Shown: piece by piece, positions 9,124 through 20,600 of the stretch
Layout of the letters: the number at the start of each line of letters is the position of its first letter
How positions within the stretch are numbered: the first letter of the stretch is position 1
From: JAJCYL01 sp965206015
Lineage (GTDB): Bacteria > Bacteroidota > Bacteroidia > Cytophagales > Cyclobacteriaceae
Assembly: GCA_965206015.1 (NCBI GenBank)
Contig: CBDBIW010000016.1
Location: 124,001-188,000 of the forward strand
Direction: 5' to 3'
DNA: 64,000 nt
Translations under genes and position numbers: made by a program
Notes under the pieces: generated by a model
Told to the model about the DNA's origin: nothing
The model's database searches: none
What the model saw: the letters and a program-made list of their open reading frames with translations, nothing else

Positions 9124-10279
9124 ATGGTTATGAACGAAATAGACTACACGATTATTTGGAAAAAAATCCACGAGGGGGACTTGTCCAAGAAGGAAGAAGC
9201 ACTTTTTGATCGATGGTATTCAAAAAAGGATAATGAAGAGACCTTTAATACCTTGAAAAAAAATAGTTTGGATGGAACGAGTATTGCCGATGTAAGTGAT
9301 ACAGATGAAGAAGCGTGGTCAAAGGTTGTAGAAAAAAATAGAAAAAGCTAAAAATAATATCCCGAAATGGAGATGGTGGTACGCAGCAGCATCGGTAATA
9401 TTTGCTTGTATAATTTATTTAAGTGGAGATTCTTTGGTTTCAACTGAAACTCAGAATCTATACGTTGTGGATACTACAATATCACCTGGAAGTGACAAGG
9501 CAATTTTAATAACTTCAACAGGAGCTACAATTGATCTGACTGACGAAAGTGGAATCCTAAAGATAGACGGAACCGATTCAATCAAGTTAGAAGGAAACAA
9601 TATAAACTACCTATCAAGCAAAGTATCAAGTACAGCATTGAGTTATAACACCTTAAAAATTCCCCGAGGGGGTAAGTTTTCTTTGATTTTATCAGATGGT
9701 ACCAAGGTGTGGTTGAATTCGGAAACGGAATTAAAATATCCGGTTGCATTCGGTGGTGATATTCGGGAGGTTGAATTAATTGGGGAGGCCTACTTTGAAG
9801 TGAGAGAAAACTTAAGACCATTTGTGATGAAGTCAAATAATTACAAGATCGTTGTTTTAGGAACAATTTTTAACATTTCAGCCTATGAAGATGATGATGA
9901 AATAAAAACCACTCTGGTAAAAGGAAGTGTAAGAATCGACATCAATGGAAGCGGAATTAGTCAAATGCTCGTTCCTAATGATCATTCGAGTTTTAATAAG
10001 AAGTCGGGTCAGATTATTAAACGCCAGGTTGATATTGATAAATATGTAGGATGGAAAGATGGTTTGCTCGTTTTTGACGAGGCAATGCTGGCTGACATAT
10101 TGACAACACTGAGTCGATGGTATGATGTTACTGTTTATTATGAAAATAATGCCAGGCGAACTCTCCGGTATCCTGGTGAGATCAAGCGATACGAAGAATT
10201 TCGAGAAATCCTTAGGCTAATAGAAAAAACTCAAACCGTAAAATTTGAAATAGATGGAAGAAAAGTAAAAGTGAAATAA
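9124..10279 (+). pseudogene. FecR-family anti-sigma factor, frameshifted
   Basis: Two frames make one FecR protein. 9124-9351 gives the cytoplasmic N-terminal part (IIWKKIHEGDLSKKEEALFD). 9434-10279 gives the periplasmic FecR domain (GKFSLILSDGTKVWLNSETE) and the STN-like C-terminus (RTLRYPGEIKRYEEFREILR). Between them the correct frame reads NIPKWRWWYAAASVIFACII, the expected membrane helix. The break is one extra A in the run of seven A at about 9333-9339. The intact protein would hold the ECF sigma factor at the membrane until a SusC-type receptor signals. The homopolymer position makes a sequencing error possible, but neighbouring genes are broken too. Confidence 0.88.
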
Positions 10280-10353
10280 TAATAAAATTAGGTAAGAAGG
10301 GGTGCCACTAACACCCCTCCATAAAAATCATGTTTAACTAAAAAGCTAAAGTT

Positions 10354-12796
10354 ATGACTTATTCATTTACAAAATTAACCCGATTACGGGTATTTAAAAC
10401 ACTTGTGTACATGAAATTGATCACCTTCCTATTAACAGTGGTACTCTTCAACTTATCGGCTAGCACCTATTCTCAAAGCAAGAAATTTGATCTAGCGGTA
10501 GAGAATGTTAGTTATCGAAAGATTGTGAAGGAAATCAAGAAGAAGAGTGAGTTTAGATTTCTCTACAATAGTGAAGTTATTAACGAATTACCAAACATGA
10601 CTATTGAGGTAAAAAATCAAATGGTTGAAGAAATTCTTGATCTACTACTCTTAAAGCATGGTCTGGAGTATGAAATTGATGATAAGACCATCACTATACG
10701 TGAGGCAAAGACAGAGCGAGTAGCTAATTCAAGCCAGAAAGAAGTAATGGTGGAAGTTACTGGGACCGTAAAGGATGCCGATTCAGGTGAGCCGTTGCCC
10801 GGAGTGAATGTGGTGGTTAAAGGGACCACCATAGGTTCAGTGACGGACAGAGACGGAGTTTATGGATTAAATGTAGATGAAGGAGCTATCCTATCATTTA
10901 GTTATATCGGTTACGAAACTGTTGAGGTCACGGTTGGGTCCAGGTCCGTTGTTGATATTCAATTAAGTGTTGATGTTGGTCAATTGGAAGAAATTGTGGT
11001 TGTAGGTATGGAAGTGTAAATTAAAGAGTGATCTGACTGGATCGATTAGCTCTTTAAGGGAGGAAGATTTTGGGAAAGGAGTGAACACCAATCTAGATCA
11101 GATGATCCAGGGTAAATCAGCTGGCGTTCAGATTATTCAAAATAGTTCTCAGCCGGGAGGTGGAATTTCAGTGCGAATAAGAGGAACCGGATCTATCAAT
11201 GCCGGGAACTCACCACTTTATGTGATTGACGGACTACCATTGAGCGACAGTAATCCGGTAGCTGAGGGTGGGGTGCCTGGTTTTGTGAATAACAGAGTTC
11301 CAAGAGATCCACTTAACATAATTAACCCAGCAGATATTGCTTCAATTGAAATTTTAAAAGATGCGTCGGCGACTTCAATATATGGAGCGCGAGCGGCTAA
11401 CGGTGTTGTTTTAATTACAACAAAAACCGGGTCTAAGAGTAAAATGAAAGTTGATTACAACGGCTATGTAGGATTTCAGAGTGTAACGAAAAAAGTTGAT
11501 TTACTTTCAGCTCAGGAGTATCAAAATGCAATTAATGATATAATTGATGATGGAGGTGGAACAGATGCAGACAGAGTAAATCAAATCATGAATGGGGGAT
11601 CTGATTGGCAAGATGTAATATTTAGAATGGCTCCAGTTCAAAACCACGGGTTAACGTTTTCCGGAGGAAATAATACTGGTAATTACTATGTCTCTTTGAA
11701 TTATTTTGATCAGGAAGGTGTAGTTGAAAGTTCGGGTTTTGAACGGTATACGGCCCGACTGAACTTCCAGTCGACGGGATCAGACAAATTCAAATTCGGC
11801 ACTAATATTACGGCGTCCTATTCCAAGGATGATTTTGTTCCTTTAGGTTTTGGAATAAACGAATTCACCGGTGCCATATATCCGGCATTGCACTATGACC
11901 CAACGATATCGGCAAGAGGTGCGAATGGTAATTTTGCTAGAAACTCAACCTTTACTATTGACAATCCCCTTGCGGTTGCGTTAGGCTCGGATGCGATACA
12001 CAACAACATTCGAACATTGGGTAATGTATATGGTGAATATTTCATTGTCCCTGAATTATCTGTGAAACTTAACATTGGGGGAGAAGCTGCTTCCTCAAGA
12101 AGAGATGTTTATGTTGATCGACGAACTATACAAGGAAATAACAATGGAGGTATAGCGAGAATTACTCAGGGTAACGAGACAAACTATTTAGTAGAAGGTA
12201 CTGTCAACTATAACAAAGAACTTAATGAAAATCATTCACTTAATACAATTATAGGATTCTCAAGACAAGAGTTTTTGACAGATCAATTTGGTGCTAATTC
12301 TGCAGGTTTTCCTTCAGATGCTACAACAACCTATGCATTAGGATTAGGGGACCCATCAACTTATATCTCTAGTTCAAATAGGGGGTCTTACAATTTGCTT
12401 TCCTATTTTGGAAGGGTAAACTACGGCCTTTTTAATAAGTATCTATTCACCGCGAGTTTAAGAGCAGATGGCTCATCTCGATTTGGAGATGATAACAAAT
12501 ATGGCTATTTCCCATCGGTCGCCCTCGCATGGAAAGCAATTGAGGAAGACTTTATACCGGATGGAGGTTTGCTCAGCGACTTAAAGTTTAGAGTGAGCTG
12601 GGGAGCAACAGGTAACCAGTCCATTGGTAATTTCAACTCGATTGAGACATTAAGTGCCGGTCCTACTGCAATTATTAACAATAGTCAGCTGGTATCAGTA
12701 AATTTAAGTAGAGTGTCCAATCCGGATCTAAACATGGGAGACTACTAAACAATTCAATTTTGGAATTGATTATGGAATATTCGATGGTCGCATTAC
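10354..12796 (+). pseudogene. SusC-type TonB-dependent transporter, frameshifted and 3'-deleted
   Basis: 10354-11019 encodes a signal peptide, an STN domain (about 55-115), a carboxypeptidase-regulatory-like domain (GTVKDADSGEPLPGVNVVVKGT) and the receptor box EEIVVVG. The frame is then lost around 11000-11040. 11081-12748 continues in another frame with the plug (RIRGTGSINAGNSPLYVIDG, DASATSIYGARAANGVV) and barrel strands. A second break near 12735 is repaired by removing one C, giving KWETTKQFNFGIDYGIFDGRIT. About 800 of the usual 1000 or so residues remain before the sequence runs directly into the SusD signal peptide, so the end of the barrel is deleted. Confidence 0.9.
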
Positions 12797-13911
12797 TTGA
12801 TCATACCGATAATGCTCATGTTTGTCGGTATACTGGGATGTACTGAGCCACTCGGGGAAGAGCTTTTTTCTGAGCTTAGCCCTGAAACAGCCTTGACAGA
12901 TGAATCGTCAGCGGAAATCTTGCTAGCAAGTGCTTATGCTGAGAACAAGATGAATGGGTGGGTAGGAAAATCTGTATTGAATATGGAAACCTGGACTACG
13001 GATGAAGAATGGGAGACCAATGGAGGTGAAAATTTGACAGCCGTATTAATGATCGCCTTTACATGGGATGCTTCCTTAACCTGGGCACAAAATGGCATGT
13101 GGAATAAGCAATTTAGAGCCATTCATAACAGTAATTCGATCATAGATAATATTGATAACTCTACTGGTATATCTGATGAAAAGAAAGCGCAATTTATGGC
13201 CGAAGCGCGATTCCTTAGAGCACTGTCATATCACTATTTATATGGATGGTATGGACCTGTTCCGATACGGAGATCAAATGCTGATGATCCGTATTTCGGT
13301 TTACCAACAGAAGATGAAATATTAACATTTATTGGGGAAGAATTTCTGGCGGTAATTGAAACTTTACCAGAGCCTGGTGAGATTGATTATGGAAGAGCGA
13401 ATGTGGGTGCTGCCAGAGCGTTCCTTACTAAGTTCTACTTGAACACAAAACAGTGGCAGAAGGCTGCTGATATGGCCCAGGAAGTGATAGATATGGGAGT
13501 ATATGATTTGGCTCCAAACTATAAAACGTTGTTTACTGTAGAAAATGATAGAGACAATGAGTTTATCTGGGTGCATGAGGCTATCGCAGGTTCACCCACT
13601 GATGTTGTAGGTAAAACCTATATGCCAATGGTGCCAAACCCCCTAATTTTGCGTCAGATCCCTTCGTTACTGGTGCGGTTCATCCTAGTACAGGAGCCAA
13701 TTGGGGTGCGCAGTATCGTTTGTATGATGAGTTTTACGATTCATTCGATGCGGATGATGTAAGACAAGGGCTGATTATGAGTGAGTATATGGATTTGGAG
13801 GGTATGACTGTAAATCTTACGATCGAGGCTAACAATAGAAGATCTATGAAATATTTACCGGACGCCGGTGCAGTAGGTAACGCAAATGGAGAATCTCAAG
13901 AAGTCGTATGA
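12797..13911 (+). pseudogene. SusD-type glycan-binding lipoprotein, frameshifted and truncated
   Basis: The sequence starts directly at the SusC junction, in a lipoprotein signal (MLMFVGILGCTEP, with the lipidated Cys). Typical SusD features follow (FMAEARFLRALSYHYLYGWYGPVP and TPR-like helices). The frame changes by -1 in a run of five C near 13638-13642, after which coding continues as FASDPFVTGAVHPSTGANWG and then as the 13720-13911 frame. The protein stops about 130 or more residues short, and a spermidine-synthase-like fragment begins within the last codons, so the 3' end is missing. In an intact locus this would be the surface lipoprotein that feeds glycans to SusC. Confidence 0.88.
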
Positions 13912-14296
13912 TTTGATAATTGTTGACGCATTCAACGGAGATGCAGTACCAACACATCTTCTAACAAAAGAAGCATTAGAGCTTTATGACGAGCAACTTA
14001 CTGACGATGGATTTCTGATTTTGCATCTCACTAATCGCTATGTTGACCTGAAACAGGTTTTTGCCAATACTTTGGACTTTGCTGCCCACGATTGCTATTA
14101 CCAATTTGACAACAGAGCCGGGAGTAAATATTTCAAAAGTGAATGGATGTTGGCAGTCAAGAAAGGATTTAAAGCTAGTGACTTAAGAGGATTTGGATGG
14201 GTTCGGGTAAACCCCAAAAAATCGAATTCGGAATTGGCATGGTCTGACTCCCAAAGTTCGGTGTTTCGATATCTGTTATACCAAAATATATTTTAA
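13886..14296 (+). pseudogene. C-terminal fragment of a spermidine-synthase-like protein
   Basis: 136 residues containing the class-I methyltransferase-fold motif YDLIIVDAFNGDAVPTHLLT and then DDGFLILHLTNRYVDL, typical of the second half of spermidine/spermine synthase-like proteins, often the C-terminal domain of a membrane fusion protein. The N-terminal half with the substrate-binding loops is missing. The fragment overlaps the broken SusD frame by 26 bases in a different frame, so the apparent ATG start is created by the junction. It is foreign to a polysaccharide locus and marks a deletion or rearrangement point. Confidence 0.75.
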
Positions 14297-14361
14297 TAAA
14301 TGAAAATTTCTTCAACACCTACGATGATGATTTAAATTTTCTTTAACCAAAAATCAAAATT

Positions 14362-16566
14362 ATGAAGAAAGCAAACTTTATTAAAGTACTGATGTTATTG
14401 TGTGCATTTAATGTCTTGCCAGATACTGTATTAAATGCTCAAACGTTTACGGCCCCATTTGGGCATTTAGCTGACCCACATATTTTTTATCATGATGGGT
14501 ATTATTACTATACCGGTACCAATAGGACTAGTACAGACACATGGAATGTTTCAATTCACAGGGCGACTACCATCGAAGGATTAAGAAGTGCTGAACGCGT
14601 TAAGGTGTATGGAGATGATACACCGGGAGGTCAGACTCGTAGGTATTGGGCTCCGGAACTTTTCAGGGTGGACGGGAAATGGTATCTCTATTATACTGGT
14701 CCCATGAATACCACTTCAAGTTCAGTTAATGATTTAAGGATGCATTGTTTAGAAAATACGAGTGATAACCCTTTGGAGGGTACCTGGACTTATAAAGGCA
14801 GGTTATTTGCAATTGGGGCTGATTATTATGCCATAGACCATACCTACCTGGAGTTCAATGGGAAAAAGTATGTGGCCTATTCTGGTGATGCGGACACAAA
14901 TACATCTGGTCCACAACATATTTGGCTCGCAGAGCTAACGAACCCATGGACCATTACGGGTGGTCGGACAGCGATAGCGACACCGCAGAGTGGTGAAGGA
15001 AATGTTAATGAAGGAGTTGCGTTTGTAGAAAATGGTAATAAGTTGGTGCTTACTTATTCGGCGGAAGGATTTACAAGCCCAAACTATCGAATCAGAATGA
15101 GGTATTTGACAAACAATGTGGCTCAAACAACTGATCCGTTATTAGCTTCTAATTGGGTACAGCAGCCGGGCAATGCTTTCGTAAGAAACGATTCTGAACA
15201 GGTTTATGGCCCTGGTCATCATGGTTTCTTCCAATCTCCCAATGGCAATGACGTTTGGTTTGTCTACCATGCAACACCAAGGCCTCAGGGTGCGGCATTA
15301 GATACAAGGTCAGCACGAGCGCAAAAAATAACATTCAATTCGAGCGATTTACCAGTATTTCCAATAGCTGCTGGAACAGGAATACCTTTGACAGCACCGG
15401 AAGGAGAAGTAGCAGTACCAAGCAGTAGCACGTTTGCCAACGGGGTATATTATATTCAAAATTCAGAGAGCGGTAGACTCGTCGAGGTAGAAGACGGCTC
15501 CCATAGAATAGATACCAATGTCTCTCAGTGGGAAAACAGGCCAGACAACAGGCAGTTATGGAATATTCAGGCCACCGGAGAAGGATTTTTTACTATTACA
15601 GCTCGAACAGGGGGATTGTCTTTAGAAGTTGAAGACTGTTTAGGAGACGAGGGAGCCAATGTACATATGTGGCCCCCTAATGGAAAACATTGTCAACAAT
15701 GGTCTTTAGTTGATATGGGAAATGGATCATTTGAGATTAAATCCCGATTAAACGATAAAGTTTTGGACCTGGAAACTTCTTCACTTTACAATAATGGGGC
15801 CAATGTAATTGTGAATACTTCGAGCGGAAGTAACCAACAGAAATTCTATATTGTTGCCCAATCTGACTCTCAGGATCTAATTAGTCCATTAACGCCAGCA
15901 ACTCAGGGTGAATATGCACTTCGGTTTGATGGATCAGATGACTACGTAGACTTAGGATCATTACAGGCAACAAGTTTCAGTCAAGGGTTTACATTAGAGG
16001 TATGGGCTAATTTTGATGATTTAAACAACTCTTGGTCACGGATTATAGACATTGGTCAAGGCCGGGGTGATGATAATATCTTTCTGGGACACGATCAACT
16101 GACTGATGATTTAGTCTTTAGTGTTTGGAATGGGAGTACACCCAGCCCTGTCAAAGCTGTTGATGTCATAGAGCCCGGTAGGTGGCAACATTTTGCAGCA
16201 ACAGTGGATGCATCAGGTAATGGCAAAGTCTATGTGGATGGAGTTTTAGAAGCCAGTGGAACAAATATTAACATACCTGCAAATTTAATCAGATCGTCAG
16301 CCTACATAGGAAGAAGTAACTGGTCTATTGATGGTTATTTTGATGGGTTGCTAAACGATGTACGAATTTGGAATGTAGCGAGAACGGCAGCTCAGATCAG
16401 TGCTGACAAAAATGTCAAGTTAACCGGTAACGAATCCGGCCTGATACATTATTTCTCAATGAATGAGGGGACAGGTACGAACATTGCTGATAGTGGCAGT
16501 GGTGATAGTGATGGGACGCTTACAAATGGAGTTACGTGGGTGGCTATTACTTCTCCTGTTTTTACT
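14362..16566 (+). pseudogene. Secreted GH43 glycosidase with ricin-type and LamG-like domains, 3'-truncated
   Basis: A signal peptide (about 1-27, ending LNAQ) precedes a five-bladed GH43 domain (about 30-345). The expected catalytic triad is visible: Asp38 in HLADPHIF as base, Asp159 in YAIDHTYLEF as modulator, Glu217 in NVNEGVAF as acid. A ricin/CBM13-like beta-trefoil (about 365-500) and a LamG/concanavalin-like domain (about 520-690) follow. GH43 enzymes act mostly on arabinose or xylose linkages in plant polysaccharides. The frame continues to a TGA at 16626, but the last 20 or so residues are IS4 DNA read out of frame. The catalytic part is complete and might still work. Confidence 0.85.
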
Positions 16567-17285
16567 TCCGGACAGGGGCTGCCCAGGCATATTCCTTTTG
16601 TTTTTTCTGCAAGCCAGGGGCATTGACTACTGTATGCGTATGAAGCAGGACTGGTGGTTAGAGGTGAAAGAATTCACAGAGAGTGGAGAAAAAGAACGTA
16701 TTGTTGGTTTCCAACTCCCTGCCAAAGATCGAGAGTTGTTAAAGGAATATCCCGATATTATCAATACAGAAATTAAATGCCGTCTGGTGTGTATTGAATT
16801 GGAAAATGGAGAAAAGAAAGTGTTGTGCACTTCTCTAATGGATGCAGAAAAGTATAGCTATGAGGATCTGAGTGAACTGTACCATTTGCGTGGGAACGTT
16901 GAAGAAGGGATACAAACTTTTCAAAGCCCGCATTGAAGTAGAGAACTTTTCAGGAAAAACTGCCAGGGCGGTAAAACAAGACTTTTTTGCCAAAGTATTT
17001 ATGATGAGTTGATGTGCAGTATTGGCTTTTCCAATTGAAGAAAGGGTAAGAAAAGAGGATCAGCAGGGCAAAACCAGGAATTCCTATAAGATCAACCGAA
17101 CCAGTGCTTTAGCGATGACAAGGGAAATAACTTGTGGGTTGCTACTCAGACAGACCACACAAAAAGCCATTGAAGCATTTGATAGAATTGCTGGTAAAAC
17201 CATCGAAATAGTAAGGCCAGGAAGAAAGTTTGAACGTAAAAAGAAACCTAAAAGGCAATTTCACATGAATTACAAGCCCTTATAA
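16560..17285 (+). mobile_element. IS4-family transposase remnant, C-terminal half only
   Basis: Reading across frames gives RGIDYCMRMKQDWWLEVKEF and the Y-x2-R-x3-E block (YHLRGNVEEG), then VENFSGKTARAVKQDFFAKV and a basic tail ending HMNYKPL at 17285. These are landmarks of IS4-type DDE transposases around the catalytic Glu. The N-terminal half is absent, one frameshift lies near 16905, and a TGA replaces a coding residue near 17010. The remnant begins where the GH43 gene stops making sense (about 16560), so this insertion and later deletion removed the GH43 3' end. Confidence 0.85.
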
Positions 17286-17390
17286 CTTAACTAAACGACA
17301 TTGATTTACTTCAATTCTAACAGAATACATCAAAAAGTTCTCATATCGACAATTGGTAGGGTAATTGGCAGTAAATCGGTGAGACTTGAT
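17286..17390. other. Intergenic DNA after the IS4 remnant
   Basis: AT-rich DNA between the transposase remnant and the small inverted-repeat element. No gene, RNA or clear regulatory signal is seen. Confidence 0.4.
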
Positions 17391-17562
17391 AAGACCGTTG
17401 CAAGGGGTTTGGCTAATTATACAATTGAGGGAAAATGAGCATAAAAACAAGTATAGACACCTTGAAAACATCGAAAAGCAAAAAAATTGATGACATTATA
17501 AAGCAAAAATTCTTCAAATTATAAATGTGAATTGAAATTGATACCGGTTTTGCAACGGTCTT
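17391..17562. mobile_element. 172-bp MITE-like element with perfect terminal inverted repeats
   Basis: The ends are the 13-base sequence AAGACCGTTGCAA at 17391-17403 and its exact reverse complement at 17550-17562. Immediately outside, TTGAT occurs on both sides (17386-17390 and 17563-17567), as expected for a 5-bp target duplication. The interior is AT-rich and encodes no transposase. This fits a miniature inverted-repeat element mobilised by an autonomous IS elsewhere in the genome. I cannot name the parent family. Confidence 0.7.
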
Positions 17563-17648
17563 TTGATGTTAACCGTTAGACAGCCATATCATCACCAATA
17601 TCCTCTCTACCCACCCCAAAACACCCTCAAACTACACAAGATGAATAG

Positions 17649-17664
17649 ATAGGGTATTCCCTAT
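17649..17664. other. Perfect 16-base palindrome beside the RHS stop codon
   Basis: ATAGGG-TATT-CCCTAT can form a 6-bp stem with a 4-base loop, 5 bases beyond the stop codon of the - strand RHS gene. No T-tract follows on the - strand, so it is a weak terminator candidate at best. Confidence 0.3.
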
Positions 17665-17669
17665 TCACT

Positions 17670-20600
17670 CTACAACTCACTGGCTACCTTATACTCATAC
17701 TTTTTGAGGATTTTGCCAGGATTAGTTACTGGACCTTCATGATCAACTACAAGCCCTAACCTATTGAACTCGTCATATTCATAGCGGATTACCCGGCCAT
17801 TAGGATCAATTTGTTTCGACACTCCCACCAAAGGCTTATGTTCATAGGTTGTGGTCTTGGTAGCTGAGGTAATGTCAGGGTTAGTAGTTACTGTTAATGG
17901 CAGGGTATTGTTGTAACCCCAGGTATAATCGACTACAATGCCATCAGACCTTGTTTCCGATAACAGGTTGCCATCCGTATTGTAGATCTCATAGATCTGA
18001 ACCGGATTGCCATAAGCACTATTTGCTTCTATAAACCACTCTAACCCAAAGAAGACGGTGGACATGGCCATATTTTGTATGGGGTCGCTAAGCTCTAAAT
18101 TCTGCACCAGGTAAGGGTAAACCTGACCGTCAGGAAGAGTTTCGGGATCTTGATTAAATACTTTATAAGTTGTTAGGCTACCTCCTATGGCCCAGAGGTC
18201 TATTGAACCTGGTTTTTGAAGGTACTGGACTTGCTCTATGGGAACATTCATGTTTTTACTTCGCAATTCCAGTAAGGCTTCCACTGTGGGGCCCGGTGGG
18301 ATATTGCCCAAATTGATGACATAATCGTTTGCATACTTTGTCCTGGTAATTACAGTCTCTCCTCTGCTATTGACCGCCCTTGTTTCGGTGAGATTTAAAT
18401 GATTGGGGTCGTATTCATATTCTACTTTTGTTGTCAAAGTATGCCCTCCGTTTTGATCCCAGGTGATCTCCTCAGTGCTTTCCAGAAAGATCGGGCGGGA
18501 AGTAATTTTGTACTCGCCTACATTGTAGATAGGAATATCTATGGGATTTTCAAACACCCCGGCCACGTCAACAGCCCATACATCAGAGGTTACAGCCAGA
18601 GCGGTAATCTCTGTGCCGGTCGATTCATTAAAATCATAGGAGTTAGTTACCAATCTTTGGATATTGCCATCTCCGTCATAGATCCTCTGAGATTTCAATA
18701 AACCTCGTTCCCATGATTTGCTATTGTATGGAGAGAATGGAGGGCCATTGACATCAATGGATGATTGCTCAAGGATATTACCAGGGCCGCTACTACCAAT
18801 ACCCATGTGCATCAAGGTTTCAGTCACTGGTAGATCATCAGGACGGTCATCAAAATTGGTGAAAAAACTGACTGTTTTACTGCTGTCAGCAAGGAGTTCG
18901 TCAACCTGACCGTATCCTATGCTTACGCCATTCAGGTCATACAACTCGTTAAATGAGTGAGAGTTGATCACTACAAAGTTACCCTGACATGATTCCTCTG
19001 ATTCCCCTATTCCAAAAATAGATGTACCTGCGGACCATAAATAACCTGCTATCGGATTAAAATTACCCAGTATTACAGCAGCAGCCGACACAGCTTCCTG
19101 CCCACTGTTATCATAATTGATCCCTTCCTGCCAATAATCATAAAAGTATTTCGGAGCTTGATAAGCTTGTGGCTTTGAATAAAGATATGCTCTCACTATG
19201 TTATTGGTCGTACTAATCCCATCATGAAATCTTATTTTTTTGATGCGCACGCCACCCCCGGCCTTTCCAAAAGTGGGTGGGTTGTTAAACTCACTGTTTT
19301 CTTCGTACTCAAACTCAGTGTATCCGCCGGTAGCTAAGGTGACCCTTTTCAGAATATCAGCTTGTGCCAGGGTGTAATTGGGCTTGCGAGAGTCACCCGG
19401 ATAGGTGGTTCCGATACGGGTGGTAATGGCAGGAATTTTGTCTACCGAACTAGTTGATTCAAGGTTGAAGTATCCCCAATGATCGGTATGGAAAGCGTAA
19501 AACCTTGAAGGCAGGTGTTTGTCATTGTAAGTGAATGATCGGTAAATAATTGTACTACTTCCACTGACCTGGGTAATTTCTTCCAGCATCAATCGGGAGT
19601 CTTCCGGACTGGGAGTACCCAGTTGATCTTCAGGAACTGTACCATAATAGGCTATTTGATCGCGATAATTGAGGTCGTAAGTAATAATGGTATTGGCAGA
19701 GGGTGAGGCATTGTCTTTTGCAATGATTTTATCCAGTGATTGCCCGTTTGTCAGGTCGGGCCGGTCCACCAGGAATTTGAACTCGATCTTGCCTTGCTTT
19801 GATTCAACGTAGTCCAGGTATTTAGGATCATCAATAGTGATGGATTGGTGAATGGTTGCCGTAAAATCACCCCAATTATCACAATCGTTGTTTGAGACTT
19901 CATATTTCTTCAAGTATTCGGTAGTGAAGTTTAAATCACCACCAGGAGGTGAATAATGGAACGTAACTTCATCAGTATCATTGGCATCCGTTACCCTGGT
20001 CAGGTACCAGGTTGATTTAAATGTCCTGTCGGGGATCGGTTCAGGAGTTCCTCCACTTGATACAGTGAGAGAGGTGACAGTGGTGGTAGTTTCAGTTTCA
20101 TTGAACTCATAAATCATCCCATTATCGTCTGTGATAGTGAAAGAGCTTAAACTCGCACCTTTTTCAATAATCAGATTTTGGTGTGGGATGATGTGAGGGT
20201 TGCCGTCTTTATCAATCACGAACTTTCCCGTCCTTCCCATAAAATTAAAATAGAAAATATCAGGTTCGGAGTCGGCCAGTCCTTGTACCAACTGGGCCAT
20301 GTAACTGTCACTGGTTTTATCCATCCAGTCACCATGTCCGGCTCCATAAAATCCAACTTCATCAGGCAAGCCACGAACTACCCTTGTGATGGCTCCACCT
20401 GCGTTAAGCGTCCAGCCTAGGCCTACAGAACTGGCGATTTCATGCACTTTGATACCCTGGGCATGATAACTCAAACTGACCGGCACAGTAATGGTGCGGC
20501 TGGGCAGATCATAAATAGGCACACTGATTTGGGGCACGCCGGTATACAGATTCACTGGTACATTGGCGTATTCCAGTAAAGCGGTGGAGTTGGGCGACGG

